Below, piece by piece: positions 1 through 9,056 of a DNA stretch of 64,000 bases. The notes beneath the pieces were generated by a model, which had not been told where the DNA came from, made no database searches, and was given only the letters and a program-made list of their open reading frames with translations. The stretch spans positions 1 to 64,000 of the forward strand of contig JAQZBQ010000011.1 in assembly GCA_029237825.1 (NCBI GenBank), in the 5' to 3' direction. Both the position numbers and the translations under genes were made by a program. Positions within the stretch are counted from its first letter, which is position 1; each line of letters opens with the position of its first letter. Source of the DNA: Bacteroidota bacterium (GTDB taxonomy: Bacteria; Bacteroidota; Bacteroidia; B-17B0; Aurantibacillaceae).

Positions 1-56
1 TTTGGAGCCGCTTTTTTTGCAGCTTTCTTAGGTGCTGCTTTTTTTGTTGTTGCCAT
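1..56 (-). CDS. Lys/Ala-rich (histone H1-like) protein, N-terminus only
   Basis: Only the first 18 codons are inside the window. The start is ATG at position 56 on the minus strand, and the readable N-terminus is MATTKKAAPKKAAKKAAP, a lysine/alanine/proline low-complexity tract like the DNA-binding tails of bacterial histone H1-like proteins. The same kind of tract occurs at the end of bTHX (15232-15399) and the start of HemD (11749) and the DksA-like protein (50643). Function is not assignable because the body of the protein lies outside the window; it could be a small H1-like protein or a basic tail fused to another domain. Confidence 0.55.
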   Translation of the reverse strand, partial: MATTKKAAPKKAAKKAAP

Positions 57-383
57 GGTTTTTTGTTTTTAAGATTTTTGTTACTACGAAGTAAATAAAT
101 TTATTAACGCTAACTAATTTCCAACAAGTTATTTTATCAACATAAAATTGTTGAAATTGTTAATACCAATTTACTCATCTACATTTAAAATTACAAATCA
201 TCAAACACATCACATCAAATTACTCGATATCTCAAAAGCACTGATTTTACAGGGAATCGCAAAGAACTAATAAACTCAAACAATAATTGATGCGAATATT
301 TTTTTTATGAACGTATCACTAAAAATAAAATTACACTTATGTTTTTCATTAACAGCATCAGAATAAAGTAACAGATAAAAAAA
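57..383. other. AT-rich intergenic region
   Basis: About 330 bases between the start of the Lys/Ala-rich gene and the stop of the Ig-like lipoprotein gene, both on the minus strand. It must contain the promoter or leader of the gene at 1-56, but no clear TTTG/TAnnTTTG pair, hairpin, RNA gene or open reading frame of note was seen. Confidence 0.5.
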
Positions 384-2009
384 TTATTTGACGATCCATT
401 CGTTCTCCACTTCCCATCCTGAGAGTAATTTTATGGATGAGGGATTTATAAAAATGGTCTCCGGCTGTAGTTTTAAAAAATAATTACCTGTATCGAATCG
501 ACCGTTTTTATTGACATCTTCCACTACACGAACAAAATAATTGCCAGGCATGAGATTTTTATACTCAATAATTTGCTCTGAAGGCGACATTAATGCCAAT
601 GCAATTTTTCGTTCATCTATTATTTGTTCTTTTTCATTTAGTAAACGTACCAGGTAGTTTTCTTTTTTCGGAAAGAACAACTTCAAGTTTAATTGAGCGT
701 GATCTTCCTGTGCTGTTGTTACGAAATGATAGGCAATGGAATCGTTGAAGCGTCCATCAGCCGAAGAAAAAGCTTTACTGTCAATAATAATTCTATATCC
801 GGTTTCAATTTTTAATTCCGTCTTTACTGCCATCCGTGTAACCCAACCAGTATCACACACCACTACTAATGCCTTCGGTTTAAAAACAGAATCTGTTTTC
901 TCAAACAAAGTAATGCGGGATCTATCGATTTCATTACTTCTAACCGGAACGTTTAATCGTATCTCAGGTTGACTGTAAAAAGGAAATTCAGGCGCAATGT
1001 TTGTCTGTAATACAAACTTAATATCCTTGTTCTTTATTCGCTTTTCATATGTGCCTTTATTTATCAGTTTTATTTGAAGCGTATCTGCTTTTCTCGAATG
1101 GTAATTAATGATTGTCTGAAGTGTATCAAATTTATCCTGATAGAAAATGGATAATGTGTCTTTCATAGCGTTTAGCTCGTAATCAATCATTCCTTTAGCT
1201 ATTACAGATACAATATCTTCCTGCGGCTTGTTATAAACAACAACTGCTTTACCGTAATCAGGGGAAAAAGGTTTGCGGATGAAATTTTTCGACGGTGCTT
1301 CTTTAAAAAGATTTAAAGTCACCAAATTTGTATCCAGCGTGCTGATGTTTGATGTGGTAAACGCAATTTGTTCCTCCGATCCATCATACAATAGGTTTTT
1401 ATTCTGATCCTTAATCGCTAATATTTTAAAGGACTCGGCCGGCAGGTGGTTAAACGCAAAATTACCTGACACATCTGCTTTGGTGATATATAACGGTTTA
1501 TCAGTGTACATCACACTGTCTTTGGAATCCTTAGGATACAAGCCAACTAAAACCTCGTTTGATGGTTTCCCGTCTAAGGCGCTTAATACTTTACCTTTTA
1601 ACCGTAAACTGTCTATTGAATTTCCTGTACTTAAAATGTATTCGAAATTTTGTAAAATGTTTCCTTCGTTTATATCGGAAACAGCATTCCCAAAAGCCAG
1701 TTTGTAAGTTGTATTGGGAAGTAATGGTTCATTGAAGGTTACTTTCATCTTCTTTCCGGTAACCTGAATTTCAGGCGGCTCCTTTGTTTGAGGGGTAATG
1801 ATAAATTGACTCGAAATATCTTTTAGAGCGATGTATTCATCAAACTCAATATAAATGGTTTGCGTATTGAAATTAACCGAAGCGTTTGCCGGACGATACT
1901 CCTTCACTACGGGTGGACTCATATCTCTTTTGCCGCCTGTTAGAGGAGTAATTTGTGCGCAACGAGCACTTAGCAGGATAATACTTATATATATGAGTAG
2001 CTTTTGCAA
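384..2009 (-). CDS. Ig-like (Big_5-type) domain lipoprotein
   Basis: 541-residue secreted lipoprotein. The N-terminus is a short hydrophobic signal ending in LLSARC, giving a lipobox with Cys17. Residues about 30-130 match the Bacteroidota bacterial Ig-like domain (SPPVVKEYRPANASVNF, then NTTYKLAFGNAVSDINEGN). The remainder is beta-rich, and a VNKNGRFDTGNY segment near residue 500 resembles calcium-binding/prealbumin-like repeats. No ATG is available: an in-frame TAA lies just upstream and TTG at 2009 is the only standard start, which gives a correctly placed signal peptide. Proteins of this kind are common in Bacteroidota cell envelopes, but their exact role is not established. It stands alone on the minus strand, divergent from clpP. 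Confidence 0.8.
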   Translation of the reverse strand: MQKLLIYISIILLSARCAQITPLTGGKRDMSPPVVKEYRPANASVNFNTQTIYIEFDEYIALKDISSQFIITPQTKEPPEIQVTGKKMKVTFNEPLLPNTTYKLAFGNAVSDINEGNILQNFEYILSTGNSIDSLRLKGKVLSALDGKPSNEVLVGLYPKDSKDSVMYTDKPLYITKADVSGNFAFNHLPAESFKILAIKDQNKNLLYDGSEEQIAFTTSNISTLDTNLVTLNLFKEAPSKNFIRKPFSPDYGKAVVVYNKPQEDIVSVIAKGMIDYELNAMKDTLSIFYQDKFDTLQTIINYHSRKADTLQIKLINKGTYEKRIKNKDIKFVLQTNIAPEFPFYSQPEIRLNVPVRSNEIDRSRITLFEKTDSVFKPKALVVVCDTGWVTRMAVKTELKIETGYRIIIDSKAFSSADGRFNDSIAYHFVTTAQEDHAQLNLKLFFPKKENYLVRLLNEKEQIIDERKIALALMSPSEQIIEYKNLMPGNYFVRVVEDVNKNGRFDTGNYFLKLQPETIFINPSSIKLLSGWEVENEWIVK

Positions 2010-2125
2010 TTTATTTACAAAGAAAGCTATTTTTTAGAAATCCCTGTACATATAATATAAGGCGTCATTTACATAAATAACAGTCATCATATGACGAATT
2101 GGCGTTAAAAACTTTTTGGCATTGA

Positions 2126-2157
2126 TTTGGCTTTAGAGCACTCAACAAGTATATTTG
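2126..2157 (+). promoter_or_regulatory. Bacteroidota-type promoter of clpP
   Basis: TTTG at 2126-2129 and TATATTTG at 2150-2157, separated by 20 bases. This matches the Bacteroidota sigma-ABfr consensus TTTG-N19/20-TAnnTTTG. It lies 22 bases upstream of the clpP ATG, so the 5' leader would be short. Confidence 0.65.
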
Positions 2158-2179
2158 TTTAACAAAAAAAAATAACCTT

Positions 2180-2806
2180 ATGTTTGATCAAAACGAATTC
2201 AAAAAATACGCCACTAAACATGTTGGCATCAGTAGCTTAACTTATGATAGTTATGTTTCTGCAATTACTCCCGGTATTAGAAATCTAACTCCGAATATCA
2301 TAGAAGAGCGACAGCTAAACGTATCTGTGCTCGACGTATTTTCACGTTTAATGATGGACCGCATCATTTTCCTGGGAACAGGTATCAATGATCAGGTTGC
2401 CAATATCGTTCAAGCCCAGTTATTATTCTTAGAATCCGTTGATTCAAAAAAAGACATTCAAATCTACCTTAACTCGCCGGGCGGTTCTGTGTATGCCGGT
2501 TTAGGAATCTACGACACTATGCAGATCATTAAACCAGATGTTGCAACCATTTGTACAGGTATGGCAGCAAGTATGGGCGCGGTTTTACAATGTGCTGGAG
2601 CAAAAGGTAAACGTACCGCTTTAAAACATGCTCGTGTAATGATTCACCAACCTTTGGGAGGAGCTGAAGGACAGGCTTCTGATATTGAAATCACAGCCCG
2701 TGAAATTCAAAAGCTTAAAAAAGAGCTTTACGAAATCTATTCTTCCCAAACCTTTTTAAAAGTTGCTTTTTTTAGATCCCTGAAGGCAACGGTAACATGG
2801 GGATGA
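2180..2806 (+). CDS. clpP: ATP-dependent Clp protease proteolytic subunit, C-terminus replaced
   Basis: The N-terminal 186 residues are typical ClpP, the cytoplasmic serine peptidase that forms tetradecamers with ClpX/ClpA-type unfoldases. The nucleophile Ser131 sits in GMAASMGAVL and the catalytic His156 in RVMIHQPLGG. After the conserved helix ending KKELYEI (residue 186) homology stops. The last 22 residues are simply the antisense reading of the convergent 2H gene, over 70 shared bases. The third triad residue, an Asp expected about 49 residues after the His (near 205) in a D-RD-W context, and the last strand/helix are absent. As written the protein should not be a normal active ClpP. No clpX follows. 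Either a real deletion or an assembly join is possible. Confidence 0.85.
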   Translation: MFDQNEFKKYATKHVGISSLTYDSYVSAITPGIRNLTPNIIEERQLNVSVLDVFSRLMMDRIIFLGTGINDQVANIVQAQLLFLESVDSKKDIQIYLNSPGGSVYAGLGIYDTMQIIKPDVATICTGMAASMGAVLQCAGAKGKRTALKHARVMIHQPLGGAEGQASDIEITAREIQKLKKELYEIYSSQTFLKVAFFRSLKATVTWG

Positions 2807-3174
2807 AATCCACGAAGGTTATTTGCCTGATTAAGTAGTCCGAGGTTCATTTTTACATGGGTTACCAACTTCTTTTGCAATTCTATTAAATCGCTATTCT
2901 CAGCCACATCAATAAATACCACACGAGGCTCGAAGCATCCGTAAGAAGATAACACAACGTTTAAAGTCTTACTAAATTTAAAATCCTTAAGACAATTAAA
3001 AAGTTTGTCTTCTTTTTGCTCGTCGAACAAAAATGGCATGTGTAATGTAATATGAGCTGGTGATCTTAAAGCACCTTTGGTTTGATACGATTCAAAAATT
3101 CGTCGTTTGATATTCCAGATTTCTGATAAAATTGGTTCGGGGGGTACAATTGCTAAAAAATACTTTTGAAGCAT
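2737..3174 (-). CDS. 2'-5' RNA ligase family (2H phosphoesterase) protein, 3'-truncated
   Basis: 145 residues with both catalytic HxT motifs of the 2H superfamily: H41-I-T43 in SPAHITLHMPF and H126-V-T128 in FHPHVTVAF. Members act on 2',3'-cyclic phosphate or 2'-5' linkages; the physiological substrate is unknown. Homologues I know from Bacteroidota continue some 30-40 residues beyond the FRDLKK...VWEE segment, whereas here a TAG follows at once at 2737-2739, exactly where clpP homology also ends. So both convergent genes appear cut at one junction. The upstream phosphatase gene stops one base before this ATG, so the two are co-transcribed. Confidence 0.75.
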   Translation of the reverse strand: MLQKYFLAIVPPEPILSEIWNIKRRIFESYQTKGALRSPAHITLHMPFLFDEQKEDKLFNCLKDFKFSKTLNVVLSSYGCFEPRVVFIDVAENSDLIELQKKLVTHVKMNLGLLNQANNLRGFHPHVTVAFRDLKKATFKKVWEE

Positions 3175-3175
3175 G

Positions 3176-5386
3176 CTAAAATTTAATCCCGGTTACTAAA
3201 ACATCATCCACTTGTTCTAGTTCGCCTTTCCACGAAGCAAACTCCGCTTCAAGTCTGAGTCGTTGATCAAACATCGGGATTTTTTGCACCTCCCGTAAAA
3301 GCTCATTGAGTTTTCTGTATTTAAACTTCTTCCCCTTTTCCCCACCAAACTGGTCGGCGTAACCATCCGTGTATAAATACAAGGTATCTCCTTTCTGCAA
3401 ATCCACGGAATGACATATAAATGAATCAGTACTTTCGCCTTTTCCTACCGGCATTTTGTCTTTAGGCAATTCAATAATTTCTTCACCCCTGATCAAAATA
3501 GGCTCATTATTGGCTGCCGCGTACGTAACGCGTTTTGGGTACCCTGAATGATCATTATCGATACAAATCAATATTCCGTCCATTCCGTCCTTTTGTCCCC
3601 CGTCACTTATTGTAGTAATAAGACGGTCACGCACATAGTTAAATATTTCATGTGGTTCGGCAATATTTTTCTCCTTAATGGCTTCGCTTAGAAATCCCAT
3701 ATTCAACAAACTCATGAATGCACCTGGAACGCCATGACCTGTACTGTCACATACTGCGAGGTAAAATCTTCCGTTGTAGTGCGTAGCCCAGTAGAAATCA
3801 CCGCTTACAATATCCTTTGGTTGAAATAAAATAAAATTATCCGGAATACTTTCTGCAATAACATCGGCATTCGTAATCAATGCCGTTTGAATCCGTTTTG
3901 CATAATGAATTGAATCAAGGGTTTCTTTCTGGTGCGCTTCCACCAGTTCCTTCTGCACCTGAAGCTCCTCTTTTTGCTGGCTGATCAACGCGTTCTGTTT
4001 TTGGGTAATTTTAAAGCGGTTATACATGAAAGCCCCAAAGATCGCCACCAGAATGATCCCGCAGTATAAAGCCAGTCGCTGTGTCTTCTCCTGTTTTAAC
4101 TGCGCGCTCAAAACTTTACGTTCTTCATAAACACGCACACTATCAGCTGCGGCTTTCTTTTCATATTCATATTTAGTGTTTTGAGTGATGAGCGCTTTTT
4201 GATTCGAAAGATTATTCAAACTGTCGCGCATCTGTACTTCCAGTTCCTGCATGTGAAACGCTTCTTTAAATTTACTCTGGAGCAGATAAATCTTTTTAAG
4301 GGTTGAAGCACTTCTGTATATAATTTCAGGATGTCCGAACTTTTGTCCCAAATCGAAACTCTGTTTTGCGTAGCGCATCGCATCGTCAGTTTTCCCATCA
4401 TTTAACAATACCTGTGCAATGTTATTGGATGCATAAGCAACACCTACATTGTTTTGGATCTCTTCATGAATTTGTAAACTTTGTGAAAGGTATTCCATGG
4501 CCAATTCCTGTCCGTGCTTCTTTTTTTCCGTTGCGGTACCCGAAAAATCGGGATCGCCGTGTTTACGGTAAAAACTTGCAATGTTGTTCAGCGAGTAAGC
4601 CATTCCCCGTTTGTCTCCTGCTTCTGATTGAATTTGAATGCAGAGTTTATAATTCTTAAGTGCCAGGGCAAGGCCTTCATTTAAGCATAACTCATTACCG
4701 TTTTTGCAATCCGGATTTCCAATGGTCTCATAAATATTGGCAATGTTATTTAAAGACTGAGTGATGCCTTCTTTATCATCTATTTCGTAACGGTATTTTA
4801 AGCTCCTGTTATTATATTCCAGTGCTTTTTTATATTCTTTTTGACTGGCATAGATATAAGCAATATTGTTCAGTGTAAGTGCCTGTCCGTCTTTTAAATG
4901 AAGTTCTTCCTGAATTTTAAGGGCTTCATGAAAATACTCCAGGGCCTTGGGCGCATCCCCAAGATTATCATAAACGATACCGAGATTATTTAAAGCTTCA
5001 GAAATCCCGGTTTTATATAAATTTTCGCGGTGAACCTCTAAGCTCGCTTCATAAAATTCAATCGCTTTACTTAAGCGACCTTTATCCGCCTGAATGGCGC
5101 CTATATTATTTAACGATACAGCTTTCGATTTTAAAAATGACTTTTTTTCAATAGCACTTGCTCTCCCAAGATTCGCGTCGGCCAGAGCTATCACCTTTTC
5201 ACTCATCGGAATAACCGTATCGAGGTTGGAGCCATATAAATATTCGGCGATGTTGATTAAAAAATGACACCTGGCAGAATCATGGGTTGCCTGTTTGAGT
5301 TGATTATTCAGGGAGTCGAGATAAGGATCCTGAGAAAATACAGTAGCCGCCAGGCTAAAAAAAACAATCATTAAAAAGGATTTCAT
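3176..5386 (-). CDS. TPR-repeat, membrane-anchored SpoIIE/PP2C-type Ser/Thr phosphatase
   Basis: 736 residues. Order: signal peptide (1-18), periplasmic tetratricopeptide repeats (about 60-400, repeated LNNIA/LNNLG motifs spaced roughly 40 residues), one membrane helix (about 437-456), a coiled coil, and a cytoplasmic SpoIIE-type PP2C phosphatase domain (about 490-736). Metal-binding acidic motifs are visible: KDIVSGDFYW, CDSTGHGVPGAF, DGMDG, YTDGYADQFGG and QVDDV. This layout suggests an envelope sensor whose TPRs report to a phosphatase acting on a phosphorylated protein, perhaps an anti-sigma-factor antagonist; no partner-switch gene is adjacent. A close paralogue lies at 27578-29563. It is followed one base later by the 2H gene. 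Confidence 0.85.
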   Translation of the reverse strand: MKSFLMIVFFSLAATVFSQDPYLDSLNNQLKQATHDSARCHFLINIAEYLYGSNLDTVIPMSEKVIALADANLGRASAIEKKSFLKSKAVSLNNIGAIQADKGRLSKAIEFYEASLEVHRENLYKTGISEALNNLGIVYDNLGDAPKALEYFHEALKIQEELHLKDGQALTLNNIAYIYASQKEYKKALEYNNRSLKYRYEIDDKEGITQSLNNIANIYETIGNPDCKNGNELCLNEGLALALKNYKLCIQIQSEAGDKRGMAYSLNNIASFYRKHGDPDFSGTATEKKKHGQELAMEYLSQSLQIHEEIQNNVGVAYASNNIAQVLLNDGKTDDAMRYAKQSFDLGQKFGHPEIIYRSASTLKKIYLLQSKFKEAFHMQELEVQMRDSLNNLSNQKALITQNTKYEYEKKAAADSVRVYEERKVLSAQLKQEKTQRLALYCGIILVAIFGAFMYNRFKITQKQNALISQQKEELQVQKELVEAHQKETLDSIHYAKRIQTALITNADVIAESIPDNFILFQPKDIVSGDFYWATHYNGRFYLAVCDSTGHGVPGAFMSLLNMGFLSEAIKEKNIAEPHEIFNYVRDRLITTISDGGQKDGMDGILICIDNDHSGYPKRVTYAAANNEPILIRGEEIIELPKDKMPVGKGESTDSFICHSVDLQKGDTLYLYTDGYADQFGGEKGKKFKYRKLNELLREVQKIPMFDQRLRLEAEFASWKGELEQVDDVLVTGIKF

Positions 5387-5466
5387 AGTTCAGGTTCCAA
5401 TTGTTTCACGCTTAAGATAAATTTGTCTAATCCAGGAATTTATTAATGCGTAGAGAATCTATAAAT

Positions 5467-5474
5467 TATATTTG
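5467..5474 (+). promoter_or_regulatory. TAnnTTTG -7 box upstream of the free-Met-R-sulfoxide reductase gene
   Basis: TATATTTG, a perfect match to the Bacteroidota -7 element, 46 bases before the ATG at 5521. No TTTG at the proper -33 distance was seen, so only the -7 half is supported. Confidence 0.4.
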
Positions 5475-5520
5475 CACTTAAAAATAATCAAAAATCACCA
5501 GCACGAAATAAATTATTATC

Positions 5521-5994
5521 ATGGCAGAAAATATTCAAATTCATGGGAATACAAAAGAAGAAAAATATGAATCGTTGCTTTCTCAGGTGACTGCTCTGGT
5601 GCAGGGAGAAACTGATCAGATTGCAAACATGGCAAATATTTGCGCTGCCCTGAAACATGGAATGGATTTTTTTTGGGTGGGCTTTTATCTGGTGAAAGGG
5701 GAGCAACTGGTTTTAGGGCCATTTCAGGGGCCTGTAGCATGTACGCGTATCAACTTTGGAAAGGGTGTATGTGGTACAGCCTGGAAAAATAAGACAACAG
5801 TTATAGTGGATGACGTAAACCAATTTCCAGGCCACATCGCATGTAGTGCCCTCTCTAAATCAGAGATTGTTTTACCTTTTTTTGGAAAAGAAGATAACGT
5901 CATTGGAGTCCTGGATATTGATAGTGATAATTTCTCCACCTTCGATCACACCGACGAGATATATTTAACCCGCATCCTCACGTTGATTCATTAA
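5521..5994 (+). CDS. msrC: Free methionine-(R)-sulfoxide reductase (GAF-domain fRMsr)
   Basis: 157-residue single GAF-domain cytoplasmic enzyme that reduces free L-methionine-(R)-sulfoxide with thioredoxin. The three family cysteines are Cys74 (VACTRI), Cys84 (GVCGTAW) and Cys108 (HIACSALSKSEI); the spacing of 10 and 24 residues is the same as in the E. coli enzyme (84/94/118). The GVLDIDSD strand near the end is also characteristic. The gene is divergent from the TPR/SpoIIE phosphatase and has its own -7 box. The symbol msrC follows E. coli usage. Confidence 0.9.
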   Translation: MAENIQIHGNTKEEKYESLLSQVTALVQGETDQIANMANICAALKHGMDFFWVGFYLVKGEQLVLGPFQGPVACTRINFGKGVCGTAWKNKTTVIVDDVNQFPGHIACSALSKSEIVLPFFGKEDNVIGVLDIDSDNFSTFDHTDEIYLTRILTLIH

Positions 5995-6084
5995 AATAAT
6001 AATCCATCGCGTGATGAATTTCGGCATTTGCAATTTTGTGCAATTTTAATAATCTTTGATAGGAATAAACTAAGCATTACACAA

Positions 6085-7860
6085 ATGGAGATAACACGGG
6101 TATTTGATATTTTAGAACTATATAAAGCTAAATACAAAAAAGACGATATTCTATCTGCCAAAGAAAATAAACAATGGAAAAAATACAGCAGCGATGACCT
6201 AATCAGGCATTCCAACCTTGTTAGTTATGGGTTGCTTGCACTGGGCTTAACCGACAAGGATAAAGTTGCAATTATATCCAATAACCGCCCTGAATGGAAT
6301 TTTTGCGATTTCGGTTGCCAGCAGGCCAACATTGTGACTGTACCGGTTTTTCCAACTATTAGTAATACCGATCTCAATTTCATTTTAAATCATGCCGAGG
6401 TAAAAGCGATTTTTATTTCAGATAAAGCCATTTATACAAAGTTGGTTGCTATCGAAAAAGAAATCCCTCTCGTAAAACACATTATCAGTTTCAATCCAAT
6501 TGAAGGCGTCATGTCCTTTAATGATTTTCTAGAATTAGGTAAACAAAATGAGGCAGAAGAAAAGGTAAATGCAATAAAAAATTCTATTTTCCCCTCGCAC
6601 TTACTTACTATCCTTTATACTTCAGGAACAACCGGAACGCCCAAAGGAGTAATGATTTCGCATCACAACCTTGTTTCAAATATTCTGGCGGTTCAGGATT
6701 TTGCTCCATTCGAAAGTTGGTGGAAAGCGTTGAGTTTTCTTCCTCTTAACCATGTATATGAGCGCATGGTATGTACCCTTTATTTGTATAAAGGTATTTC
6801 GGTGTATTATGCTGAAGGACTGGAAACTATAGGTGACAACCTAAAAGAAATTAAGCCGCAGATCTTCGTTTCGGTCCCACGTTTAATAGAACGTGTTTAC
6901 GAAAAAATTACCGCTACCGGCGAAAAACTCACAGGGACCAAACGTAAAATATTTGACTGGAGTATGAATTTAGCTCACCGTTATGAATTGAACAATAAAA
7001 ATGGCTGGTGGTATAACCTACAACATAAAATTGCCGATAAGCTTGTATTTAGTAAATGGCGCGCAGCAGTAGGCGGAGAACTGGTTTGCATTGCTTCCGG
7101 CGGAGCTGCTCTTAACCCGAAACTTGAGAGAATCTTTCTTTGCGCAAATATCATTTGCCTGCAAGGTTACGGACTTACCGAAACCTGCGTAGTGGTTAGT
7201 GTAAACCATTTCGGTGAAGATAACATCCGTATTGGCACCTGCGGACCTGTGATCGACTCCGTTTCCGTTAAAATTGCCGAAGAGGATGGGGAAATTTTGG
7301 TAAAAGGACCCAACGTGATGCTCGGCTATTATAAAAATCCTGAGGCTACAGCTGAGGTAATGGACAGTGAAGGTTGGTTTCATACAGGTGATGTGGGCAC
7401 TTTTGTGGATGACCGGTTTTTAAAAATAACCGATCGCAAAAAGGAAATCTTTAAAACGAGCGCCGGAAAATACATTGCTCCATTAATGATTGAAAATAAA
7501 TTGAAAGAATGCCGTTACATTGAACAAAGTATGATCGTGGGCGAGAACCAGAAATTCGCTTCAGCGGTGATTGTACCGTCATTTGCGAATTTTAAAGAAT
7601 ACTGTAAAGACAATGGAATTGTCTGGACAACCAATGAGGAGATGAGTAAACACGATGACCTCAAACGCATCATTAACGATCATGTAAAAAACATGAATAA
7701 AAGCCTGGCACCTTACGAACAGTTAAAACGTGTTGCGATTTTAAGTAAAGAATGGAGCATTGAAGGAGGTGAATTAACACCAAAAATGAGCTTGAAGCGC
7801 AAGGTGATTAAAGAAAAAAATGCCGAGGCAATTTATAAAATTTTTGCGGTGGAGGACTAA
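6085..7860 (+). CDS. Long-chain fatty-acid-CoA ligase (AMP-forming)
   Basis: 591-residue ANL-superfamily adenylating enzyme that activates fatty acids to acyl-CoA through an acyl-adenylate. The AMP/ATP-binding loop YTSGTTGTPKGVM, the LPLNHVYERM motif, the GYGLTE motif, the WFHTGDVG motif and the C-terminal ITDRKKEIFKTSAGKYIAP segment with its catalytic lysine are all present. The LPLNH-ER and DRKKE-KTSAGK features resemble long-chain (FadD15/ACSL) enzymes. I chose ATG 6085; an upstream in-frame TTG at 6028 would add 19 unconserved residues. mutY follows three bases after the stop, so the two are probably co-transcribed. Confidence 0.9.
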   Translation: MEITRVFDILELYKAKYKKDDILSAKENKQWKKYSSDDLIRHSNLVSYGLLALGLTDKDKVAIISNNRPEWNFCDFGCQQANIVTVPVFPTISNTDLNFILNHAEVKAIFISDKAIYTKLVAIEKEIPLVKHIISFNPIEGVMSFNDFLELGKQNEAEEKVNAIKNSIFPSHLLTILYTSGTTGTPKGVMISHHNLVSNILAVQDFAPFESWWKALSFLPLNHVYERMVCTLYLYKGISVYYAEGLETIGDNLKEIKPQIFVSVPRLIERVYEKITATGEKLTGTKRKIFDWSMNLAHRYELNNKNGWWYNLQHKIADKLVFSKWRAAVGGELVCIASGGAALNPKLERIFLCANIICLQGYGLTETCVVVSVNHFGEDNIRIGTCGPVIDSVSVKIAEEDGEILVKGPNVMLGYYKNPEATAEVMDSEGWFHTGDVGTFVDDRFLKITDRKKEIFKTSAGKYIAPLMIENKLKECRYIEQSMIVGENQKFASAVIVPSFANFKEYCKDNGIVWTTNEEMSKHDDLKRIINDHVKNMNKSLAPYEQLKRVAILSKEWSIEGGELTPKMSLKRKVIKEKNAEAIYKIFAVED

Positions 7861-7863
7861 AGC

Positions 7864-8916
7864 ATGCCTCAGACCCACCCTGTTTCCAAACGATTAATTT
7901 CATGGTATAAAAAAAATAAGCGCGACCTGCCCTGGCGTGAAACATCAGATCCGTATCGAATCTGGCTATCCGAAATAATACTTCAGCAAACTCAAGTGAT
8001 TCAAGGTTTAAGTTATTATGAACGTTTTATTGCGCATTTTCCTACAGTTAAAGACCTGGCTCATGCTCCTGAGGACAAGGTAATGAAACTATGGCAGGGA
8101 CTGGGCTATTACTCAAGGGCTCGCAACCTCCACGCCACCGCTAAAAAAATTGACTCAGCGTTTCATGGGAAGTTTCCGGACAATTTTGAATCCATCAAAG
8201 ACTTGAAAGGCATTGGAGATTATACTGCCGCGGCAATTGCCTCTTTTGCATTTGATTTACCTTATGCAGTTGTAGATGGAAATGTGAGTCGTGTTTTATC
8301 ACGCCTTTTTGATATAGATACGCCGGTCAATTCATCGCGAGGTAAAAAAGAGTTCCAGTTGCTGGCAGATGAATTATTAAACCACGCCCATCCAGCACAA
8401 CATAACAGTGCCATGATGGAATTTGGTGCACTTTTGTGCCGGCCCCAGAATCCCAAATGTGAAACCTGTCCGGTTCAGGAATTTTGCCTCGCATATCAAC
8501 ATAAAACCATTGCCTTAAGGCCAGTAAAAGAAAAGAAGATTACGATTAAGAACCGTTACTTCCACTATTTTCTTTTCAACTACGAAGATTGGATATACAT
8601 TCAAAAACGTACGGAAAAAGACATCTGGCAAAACCTTTATGAATTTTTTAAAATTGAAACCGAAGGCATGAAAGAACCTGCCGAAATATTAAAACATCCC
8701 TCTCTAATCGCTTTAGATACAGGCTTTAATATAAAGAAAATTACAATCTCGAAAAAACACATTCTTTCGCACCAACATATTTTTGCATCATTTTATGAAA
8801 TGGAGATTACCAAACCCATGAACACTAAAATGACTAGAATTAAAAGAAATCAGCTTGAAACAATTGCTTTCCCCCAACTCATCATTAAATATTTAAAGTC
8901 GTTAAGTTATTATTAA
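7864..8916 (+). CDS. mutY: A/G-specific adenine DNA glycosylase
   Basis: 350 residues. MutY removes adenine mispaired with 8-oxoguanine in base-excision repair. Visible features: catalytic Glu37 in SEIILQQTQV, helix-hairpin-helix LKGIGDYTAAAI (about 114-125), catalytic Asp138 in AVVDGNV, and the [4Fe-4S] loop with Cys192, Cys199, Cys202 and Cys208 (C-X6-C-X2-C-X5-C). The C-terminal third is the NUDIX-like 8-oxoG recognition domain (about 225-345, HILSHQHIFASFYE). Length is normal for the family. It sits three bases downstream of the acyl-CoA ligase gene. Confidence 0.95.
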   Translation: MPQTHPVSKRLISWYKKNKRDLPWRETSDPYRIWLSEIILQQTQVIQGLSYYERFIAHFPTVKDLAHAPEDKVMKLWQGLGYYSRARNLHATAKKIDSAFHGKFPDNFESIKDLKGIGDYTAAAIASFAFDLPYAVVDGNVSRVLSRLFDIDTPVNSSRGKKEFQLLADELLNHAHPAQHNSAMMEFGALLCRPQNPKCETCPVQEFCLAYQHKTIALRPVKEKKITIKNRYFHYFLFNYEDWIYIQKRTEKDIWQNLYEFFKIETEGMKEPAEILKHPSLIALDTGFNIKKITISKKHILSHQHIFASFYEMEITKPMNTKMTRIKRNQLETIAFPQLIIKYLKSLSYY

Positions 8917-8975
8917 CGGCTTTTAAAGTAAGAACATTGCAACACCTCTTTAAGCCCATTATCCCCAAAGGGATG

Positions 8976-9003
8976 TATATTTGCCACGTGAAAAGTATTT
9001 TTG
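8976..9003 (+). promoter_or_regulatory. Two TAnnTTTG -7 box candidates upstream of the cytochrome-like lipoprotein gene
   Basis: TATATTTG at 8976-8983 and TATTTTTG at 8996-9003 both fit the Bacteroidota -7 element and lie 54-74 bases before the ATG at 9057. No convincing -33 TTTG accompanies either. One of them probably starts the operon running through rnpA. Confidence 0.35.
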
Positions 9004-9056
9004 TAACTTTCTGGATTTAAAACTATGAGAACTTTGGGCTTCTCAATTTTTGAGAT

